Of a DNA stretch of 64,000 nt, positions 59,521-64,000 are shown one piece after another; position 1 is the stretch's first letter, and each line of letters starts with the position of its first letter. The notes below the pieces were generated by a model. That model ran no database searches. It was not told the origin of the DNA and saw only the letters and a list, made by a program, of their open reading frames with translations. Origin of the DNA: Lentisalinibacter sediminis (GTDB taxonomy: Bacteria > Pseudomonadota > Gammaproteobacteria > Steroidobacterales > Woeseiaceae); the NCBI RefSeq assembly GCF_040706615.1, contig NZ_JAPDRF010000001.1, positions 186,001 through 250,000 of the forward strand. The letters run 5' to 3'. The position numbers were made by a program, and so were the translations under genes.

Positions 59521-59618
59521 AACTCACAGAGGTTCACAGAGAAAAAATTCCTACCCTTACGCGTGCGCGCGCGTTTGGAGAAGTCATAAGGAATTGGCAC
59601 TACCACCCTCTGTGAGTT
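59521..59618. repeat. Nested inverted repeats and 8-bp iterons: candidate replication origin
   Basis: The outer arms AACTCACAGAGG (59521-59532) and CCTCTGTGAGTT (59607-59618) are perfect 12-mers. Inside are AATTCC/GGAATT arms and a central alternating GCGTGCGCGCGCGT run. TCACAGAG occurs at 59524 and 59534 (10 bases apart) and once inverted at 59608. It lies between the primase/helicase operon and the HNH gene. The layout resembles iteron origins, though a terminator/promoter structure is an alternative. Confidence 0.45.
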
Positions 59619-60112
59619 CAGAACGGCAGCCCGTCGGCAGGGTCTGGCTCGAAGGCGTCCGGCCTCTCTCGCATGGCTTGCTCATGCTCGTTATGCAGCC
59701 GCTCGGCCTCATCATTGCGCCGCCGTTCCTCGGCGTGGAATTCCTCGACGCTGGGAAGCGCCCAAGTGAATCCGGTAATGCTTTCCAGAATCGGGGTGAT
59801 TCGTTCCCGATCTTCCAGGCAGCGGAAACAGACAGCACCGCCTTCCATTGGCCCGTTCGCCATCTCCACCTTTGTGTAAGCCCGCTCATTGAGACAGCCG
59901 CACACGGAGCACGGCAGACGGACTAGCGTATTGCTGTCCACCATGCGGCACTCGACGTGGCTTTCCTCCGTGGTGATGTCGCCCAGAAGCTCCAGCACGT
60001 CCCGAAGTCCCTCGGCCACCTCCCCGGCCGATAGGTCATTCCGCACGGCAGATTGGAGGCAGTTAAAGAAAACGTCCCGCGCCAGCATCTCTGTCTTGTT
60101 CAAGTCATCCAT
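59618..60112 (-). CDS. Zinc-ribbon hypothetical protein
   Basis: 164 residues from ATG at 60112, chosen because AGGAG stands 8 bases upstream; the frame is open further but those codons are antiparallel to the helicase gene's end in another frame. LPCSVCGCLNERAYTKV (about 68-84) and GGAVCFRCLEDRERI (about 92-106) supply two CxxC pairs, a zinc ribbon. A charged helix and a PDAFEPDPADGLPF tail follow. It overlaps the helicase stop by 8 bases. The function is unknown; a replication accessory role is suggested by position. Confidence 0.72.
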   Translation of the reverse strand: MDDLNKTEMLARDVFFNCLQSAVRNDLSAGEVAEGLRDVLELLGDITTEESHVECRMVDSNTLVRLPCSVCGCLNERAYTKVEMANGPMEGGAVCFRCLEDRERITPILESITGFTWALPSVEEFHAEERRRNDEAERLHNEHEQAMRERPDAFEPDPADGLPF

Positions 60113-61388
60113 TAGCTTTTCTCCTGCTATTTCTCGATTGCTTTGCGTACAACACACGCCGGTTGGGATACCGGCCCTTTTCACCGACGCGCCTCCACCC
60201 CAGGTCGCCCATTGCCGCGACCATCTCGGGGCCGAGCCTGCGGGCTTTCTCCATATCCTTCGGAAGTTCCAGGCCGAGCGCGTGCCGGAATACATCGGTA
60301 GTCGTCACCTCTGAGACTCCCTTGGCTTCCAGCCGGCCGAGGTAGTCGGCAACATGCTGCTCTAGCTCCGTGCGGTACTCGCGGCGCTGCTGCTCGCGCT
60401 CTGCCGCATTGGCCCGCTCTCCGGTGAGGTGCCACGGCTCGCCGTGTCGGTAGAGGTGCACGGCCTCTGCCCATAGCTGGCCCCGTACCTGTGCGAGCGC
60501 GTCCAATTCGACGTAGTTAGCCCGCACCGGCCAGAATCGGCGGTTGCCCGTCCTGTCCCTGAGATAGGCGCTCTCGTTCGTTGTGGCGATGAATACGCAC
60601 TGTCGGGGTACGTCTATGGCCCGCTTGCCGTAGGGTGGCCTGTAGCGGTCCACACGGCGCGTTATGAACGCCTTGGTAGGCTCCACCTCGGAACGCCTGA
60701 GCGCGGCCAGCTCGGCCAGCTCCACAAGCCACACGCCCGCCAGTTGCAGGGCGGCATCCTTCGAGTGCAGATCGGGGATCGAGTCGGTCGTCCAGGGGTG
60801 GCCTAGCGTCTGCATGGTGCGAGACTTGCCCACGCCTTGACCGCCTTCCAGCACTAGAACATGGTCAGCCTGACACCCTGGTTCATAGATTCGCGCCACC
60901 GCCGACACCATGAACGCACGGCCCACGGCGGCTAGATATGCTGAGTCCGCATCGGCGCTCAGGTAGTCGGCTAGCCAATGGTCTAACCGTGGCTCTCCGT
61001 CCCATTCCAGGCCGTTGAGGTAGTCCCTTACGGGGTGATAGGCGTTATCCCTTGCGACACGCTGCACCGCCTCGCCAATGGCATTCCGCGCCCTTATGGG
61101 GATGTCCTGCTCTTGGAGCCATGCCATTACGTCGAGGTCGTCCGCATCGGTCCATTCCTCGCCCACCGTGGCATCGCGCCAGTGCACCTCCCGGCCGATC
61201 TCCACCTTGTTTGAAAACTGGTTAAACCGGGCGGCACCCTTTAACGCGGGAGCATGGCGCAGCGCCGCTAGGACGTTCGCCTCATCGCCCTGGTAATTGC
61301 CGTTCCGATCCGTGCGCAGCTTGTCTTTCCACCTCTCGTCTTGCGGAATGGCGCGCAACGCGGATTGGCCTTTGCCGTATTCGATCAC
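60105..61388 (-). CDS. VapE/D5-type replicative helicase-like protein
   Basis: 427 residues from GTG at 61388, which overlaps the upstream primase stop (GTGA) and is preceded by GGGAGG. Virulence-associated E family AAA+ domain: VRDYLNGLEWDGEPRLDHWLADYL (about 119-142), Walker A VLEGGQGVGKSRTM (about 179-192), Walker B-like VWLVELAELAAL, and ATTNESAYLRDRTGNRRFWPV (sensor/arginine-finger region, about 271-291). The C-terminal winged-helix-like part contains EVTTTDVFRHALG. Such proteins serve as replication initiators in phage satellites, paired with a primase as here. Confidence 0.9.
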   Translation of the reverse strand: MIEYGKGQSALRAIPQDERWKDKLRTDRNGNYQGDEANVLAALRHAPALKGAARFNQFSNKVEIGREVHWRDATVGEEWTDADDLDVMAWLQEQDIPIRARNAIGEAVQRVARDNAYHPVRDYLNGLEWDGEPRLDHWLADYLSADADSAYLAAVGRAFMVSAVARIYEPGCQADHVLVLEGGQGVGKSRTMQTLGHPWTTDSIPDLHSKDAALQLAGVWLVELAELAALRRSEVEPTKAFITRRVDRYRPPYGKRAIDVPRQCVFIATTNESAYLRDRTGNRRFWPVRANYVELDALAQVRGQLWAEAVHLYRHGEPWHLTGERANAAEREQQRREYRTELEQHVADYLGRLEAKGVSEVTTTDVFRHALGLELPKDMEKARRLGPEMVAAMGDLGWRRVGEKGRYPNRRVLYAKQSRNSRRKANG

Positions 61389-61849
61389 GCGGCCCTCCCG
61401 CTGCGGATGGCCCGCAGTTCCGGCGGCCTGCGATAGCGAATCAGATTGAGCGCGTGAGACAGTCGGCCAGCGCACCGGGTCATGGTGTCGAGGTCGTCTT
61501 GTGACGCCTCACCGGAAAGGGCGATTGCCTCCGTTACCATCGTGGCAACAAAGATTTCATGCGCCACGCTCTCTAGTACGTCTCGCGGGTTCCAGGGTTC
61601 GCCGCGTACGTGGTGAGAAACCGCCTTCGGCGGCATCAGATCCCGCAGTTTCATCCCTACCGCATCGCAAACGCTCTCAACGTCACAGCCCGCGAAGCAA
61701 TGCAGCAACAGCCTGCCGTCATCGCACGCCCGTATGGCTAGGCTCTGTGACTTGCCTTGATGGGCGGGGCATCGCGCCCGGTACTTGCCGCCCCCGCAAT
61801 CCTTCACGCCATCTAGGCGCTGCAAAAGTTCATGTATAATCATTGCCAT
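61385..61849 (-). CDS. CHC2-type zinc-finger primase-like protein
   Basis: 154 residues. The N-terminus carries a DnaG-type zinc finger: KYRARCPAHQGKSQSLAI (about 22-39) with C-P-x-H, then LLLHCFAGCDVESVCDAVGM (about 47-66) with C-x-x-G-C. No TOPRIM catalytic domain follows; the C-terminal half is helical. The catalytic part may come from the host or helper, or this protein may only recognise the start site. It is coupled to the VapE-like gene. The ATG at 61843 (MIIHELLQRL) is an alternative start. Confidence 0.8.
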   Translation of the reverse strand: MAMIIHELLQRLDGVKDCGGGKYRARCPAHQGKSQSLAIRACDDGRLLLHCFAGCDVESVCDAVGMKLRDLMPPKAVSHHVRGEPWNPRDVLESVAHEIFVATMVTEAIALSGEASQDDLDTMTRCAGRLSHALNLIRYRRPPELRAIRSGRAA

Positions 61850-61912
61850 CCCCGCCGCCTGCTGTGCGCTGTCTCGCCAAAGAAAGACGCACGCCAGGCG
61901 GTATTTTTTTGC

Positions 61913-62131
61913 CTAAGCCGCTACCTCGCTTTCCGTACGCGCGCGGAGCCGCTTTGGCACCGCCCGCAATTCCTCGACAGGCACGCGGGTGCCCTTCGTG
62001 CCGATCTTCACCGGCCGAATGAGTCCGTCTTTAACTAGCTGGTAGAAAGCCGTTCGGCCGATACCCAGGGCAGCACACGCCTGGTCCACGGTCGCCATTA
62101 CCGGCTCAATAGGGGAGGTGGTCTGTGTCAT
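61913..62131 (-). CDS. alpA: AlpA family excisionase/transcriptional regulator
   Basis: 72 residues, a MerR-like winged helix: VDQACAALGIGRTAFYQLVKDGLIRPVKIGTKGTRVPVEELRAVP (about 15-59). AlpA proteins of phage satellites activate excision or replication genes. It stands between the integrase pair and the replication genes, the usual satellite arrangement. Its upstream gap holds a short palindrome that may be its own or a repressor's operator. Confidence 0.88.
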   Translation of the reverse strand: MTQTTSPIEPVMATVDQACAALGIGRTAFYQLVKDGLIRPVKIGTKGTRVPVEELRAVPKRLRARTESEVAA

Positions 62132-62144
62132 CGTTCTCTCCGCT

Positions 62145-62156
62145 GTTCTGTAGAAC
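62145..62156. promoter_or_regulatory. Short palindrome upstream of alpA
   Basis: GTTCTGTAGAAC has perfect 5-bp arms around TG/TA and lies 14 bases upstream of the alpA start, within the 104-base gap before the next gene. It is a candidate operator. It does not match the enterobacterial LexA box. Confidence 0.35.
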
Positions 62157-62235
62157 GTGAGCGGAGTATGGCGAACGATGGTGGGCCTTGAGTCTCGGCC
62201 TAATTCAATCCAAAAAGGCTAATTCCGAGGGGTGA

Positions 62236-62868
62236 CTATATGGCGCTCTTAATTAGCGTTTCTACGCTAGGCTCGCTCTCGCCGTCCTCCGGCTCTACGT
62301 AGCCGACAATCTCTAGGGCAGCCCGCGCAAAGTTGTAGAAGTGTGAGCGCCGAGAGTAGGCGGGCGGTTTGCCGATATTTTCCCGCCAAGAGTCTGCCAG
62401 TGTGGCGACTAGCTGTCGGGCATCGCGCCTAGGTGGTGCTCCGCGCTTGGGGGCCGGAGCGGCGGCAATAGCGGCCTCACGAATCAAGAGCGCCGATTCT
62501 GCAATCTCGCGAAGCCGGTCTGACTGTACGTAGCCGCCGGTTCGCCATGTCCGTGCGACGATAGCCGCGCGCAGCGTCTCTTGTGTTTCAGGGTCAAGAT
62601 CAATCAGTGCGGCTAGAAACTTATCTGCCGCCCTTTCAACCTTGATGAGTGCGCGCCGCGCATCGCCCGGCATAGGCACCCTGTCCTCAACGTAGAGATG
62701 CACAGCAAGGCTTGCTGCCGCGACTAGATGCGCTGCGCCGTCATCAGACGCACCGGCCGTCATCGCCAATGCGGTAAGCCGCTCTCGGTCCTCACTGGTC
62801 AGATGGTCGCGGACCCATGATCCACCGCGCCCGCCTAGTGCCTTCAAATCTGCTCGGTTAACGCTCAC
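62236..62868 (-). CDS. 210-aa hypothetical protein coupled to the integrase
   Basis: Mostly helical, Ala-rich. DHLTSEDRERLTALAMTAGASDDGA (about 21-45) opens it; AVHLYVEDRVPMPGDARRALIKVERAADKFLAAL forms a long helical middle; the C-terminus has YSRRSHFYNFARAALEIVGYVEP (about 170-192). ATG overlaps the integrase stop (ATGA), so it is translated from the integrase message. No domain is recognised. Its gene position next to int could fit a regulator or a stability function. Confidence 0.72.
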   Translation of the reverse strand: MSVNRADLKALGGRGGSWVRDHLTSEDRERLTALAMTAGASDDGAAHLVAAASLAVHLYVEDRVPMPGDARRALIKVERAADKFLAALIDLDPETQETLRAAIVARTWRTGGYVQSDRLREIAESALLIREAAIAAAPAPKRGAPPRRDARQLVATLADSWRENIGKPPAYSRRSHFYNFARAALEIVGYVEPEDGESEPSVETLIKSAI

Positions 62869-63980
62869 CGGTTCGCCTCCATGCGGACTACATTCTGCGG
62901 CCTCACCACGCCTAGCAGGCGCTCGATCTCAGCCGCCCAAGTCTCTGCGGCATCCTTGCGTTCAGTTTCATATTCGGCGCGGTTGTAGACCTTCATAACG
63001 CCCTGTAGGACGTGGTTAAGGCACCGCTCTACAACGTGCGGGGCAATGCCAAGTTCATTCAGGCGGGTGGCGTAAGTGCGCCGCAGATCGTGCGGAGTGA
63101 AGGCGGGGTCAATCTTGTACTTGACGCAATGTCGCTTCAGCCACGCTTGCGCCGCAGTCGGGGAGGTGTCCGAGACTAGCGGCTCGTTGTCTTTGCCACG
63201 GTCGCCAATGACGCCCAGAGCAAGGGGAGGGAGGTGTACCCAATGGGCGCGGCCATTCTTGGAATGCTCCGGCGGGATATGCAGCTGGTCGTCCTCAACG
63301 TCTGCCCATGTCGCCATCCGCGCCTCACCGATCCGCAAGCCGGTTAGCAGTAGGAGCCGGATTAGTTTCTGGTGGGGGCCGTCATGATTCCAGATATGCC
63401 GGATTTCATCGTCTGTCAGCACCCGCTCCCGATCCTGCGCAGACGGGCCACAGACGCGCTCGGTAATGCCATCGGCGGGGGAGGTATCCAGCCACCCAAG
63501 CTCCACGCCATAGCCAAACATTTGCGCCGCGATCCTGCGCAGATTGTTGGCCGCGACCGTGCCGCGCTTTTTGTAGGCCGTGAGCATGTCCACCACATCG
63601 GACCGCGAGACTCTCCGCAGCGGCTTGTCTCCCAGGTCGGGAATAATGGCGCGATCCATGTAGCCGCGTACGTGGTGGGGTCGGCGGTAGACGCCTTTTA
63701 TGCAGTCCTTGTACCAGCGTTCGGCCAAGTCCTCGACGGTCCCGCGTCCGGTGCTTTTGGTAGCCAGCTTCGCGGCCTCTGCTCGGGCCTCTTTCAGTCC
63801 ATACTCATCCAGGCTACCAATGCGGTCCTGTATCCGCTGGCCCTTGCTGGTTTTCCGATACCACCAGGATCGCGCCCCGGCGGGTGTAATGCGAAGATAG
63901 AGCCCATTACCATCGGCGAGCCATTTATCATTCTTGCCGGGTTTGGTACGAGTTACCTTGATGTCCGTGAGCTTCGACAT
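62865..63980 (-). CDS. int: Tyrosine-type site-specific integrase
   Basis: 371 residues. An N-terminal DUF4102-like arm-binding domain (about 1-75; KLTDIKVTRTKPGKNDKWL, GLYLRITPAGARSWWYRK) and SAM-like core-binding domain (about 80-165) precede the catalytic domain. There LLTGLRIGEA holds the first Arg, TPHDLRRTYATRL (about 291-303) the His-x-x-Arg, and VYNRAEY the nucleophile Tyr near 338. ATG is preceded by CGGAG. It should integrate the element in the phosphatase gene. The gene ends 20 bases from the window edge, so promoter and attR are not visible. Confidence 0.94.
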   Translation of the reverse strand: MSKLTDIKVTRTKPGKNDKWLADGNGLYLRITPAGARSWWYRKTSKGQRIQDRIGSLDEYGLKEARAEAAKLATKSTGRGTVEDLAERWYKDCIKGVYRRPHHVRGYMDRAIIPDLGDKPLRRVSRSDVVDMLTAYKKRGTVAANNLRRIAAQMFGYGVELGWLDTSPADGITERVCGPSAQDRERVLTDDEIRHIWNHDGPHQKLIRLLLLTGLRIGEARMATWADVEDDQLHIPPEHSKNGRAHWVHLPPLALGVIGDRGKDNEPLVSDTSPTAAQAWLKRHCVKYKIDPAFTPHDLRRTYATRLNELGIAPHVVERCLNHVLQGVMKVYNRAEYETERKDAAETWAAEIERLLGVVRPQNVVRMEANR

Positions 63981-63992
63981 TTGCCGCTCCGT

Positions 63993-63999
63993 GTAGCAA
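63993..63999. repeat. GTAGCAA copy beside the integrase gene
   Basis: Same heptamer as the four-copy cluster at 54365-54443, at the opposite end of the element. More copies are expected beyond the window edge. Confidence 0.45.
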
Positions 64000-64000
64000 G

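Noticed and set aside
62145..62156. GTTCTGTAGAAC as a LexA box
   Set aside because: It does not fit CTGT-N8-ACAG, and the half-site orientation is opposite to the Gram-positive GAAC-N4-GTTC form, so only a generic operator is suggested.
54333..64000. CRISPR array or toxin-antitoxin locus in the element
   Set aside because: No regularly spaced 25-40 base repeats were seen, and no small protein matches a toxin or antitoxin family that I can name.

Overview
The window reads as a GC-rich gammaproteobacterial chromosome. Gene content and order match that class: tilS-pyrG-kdsA-eno-ftsB-truD, surE-pcm-nlpD, recJ-prfB-lysS, an sdh operon, rpoE-rseABC-lepA-lepB-rnc-era-recO-pdxJ-acpS, nagZ-MTIP, mfd-lolCED, comEC-exbBD-msbA-lpxK-kdsB. 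I cannot place it lower than class with confidence; an Ectothiorhodospiraceae/Chromatiales-like relative is a guess from GC and gene order. No rRNA, tRNA, CRISPR array or insertion sequence was seen.

Positions 1 to about 54,310 are dense housekeeping DNA. Many genes overlap by 1-8 bases (ATGA, GTGA, TGATG junctions), and GTG or TTG starts are common. By region: 1-13 kb holds translation, CTP, Kdo and enolase genes, then cell division, tRNA modification, the protein-repair block and recJ. 13-20.6 kb holds prfB (with its programmed frameshift), lysS, ygfZ and the succinate dehydrogenase operon with three assembly or accessory genes (an unusually short sdhAF4 gene, sdhE and ygfX). 21-31 kb holds the envelope-stress sigma factor operon, then the lepA to acpS run. 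31-36.5 kb holds an exonuclease, rlmD, and a nagZ-hpt-MTIP salvage group with a PAS/degenerate-GGDEF gene. 36.5-54.2 kb holds csiV-mfd, the Lol lipoprotein exporter, comEC, a TolQ/TolR-type pair and the lipid A/Kdo genes, ending with a glycerate kinase.

From about 54,315 to beyond the right edge lies an integrated element of at least 9.7 kb, visibly poorer in GC. It interrupts a low-molecular-weight protein tyrosine phosphatase gene just after its CMGN codons. Nearly all its genes are on the minus strand. From the right they are: tyrosine integrase, unknown gene, AlpA, CHC2 zinc-finger primase, VapE-like helicase, Zn-ribbon protein, a small gene, HNH endonuclease, three small overlapping genes, an HK97-type major capsid protein, two overlapping helix-turn-helix frames, and cargo (a tiny basic protein, a membrane protein, a SWIM zinc-finger protein). 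There is no terminase, portal, head protease or tail gene in view. I read it as a phage satellite that replicates itself and supplies only its own shell protein. This is the most interesting part of the window.

A second unexplained pattern is a set of short tandem duplications, mostly 12 bp, that sit on or next to start and stop codons of core genes (eno, prfB, lysS, rseA, the DUF4845 gene, MTIP, lpxK, kdsB).
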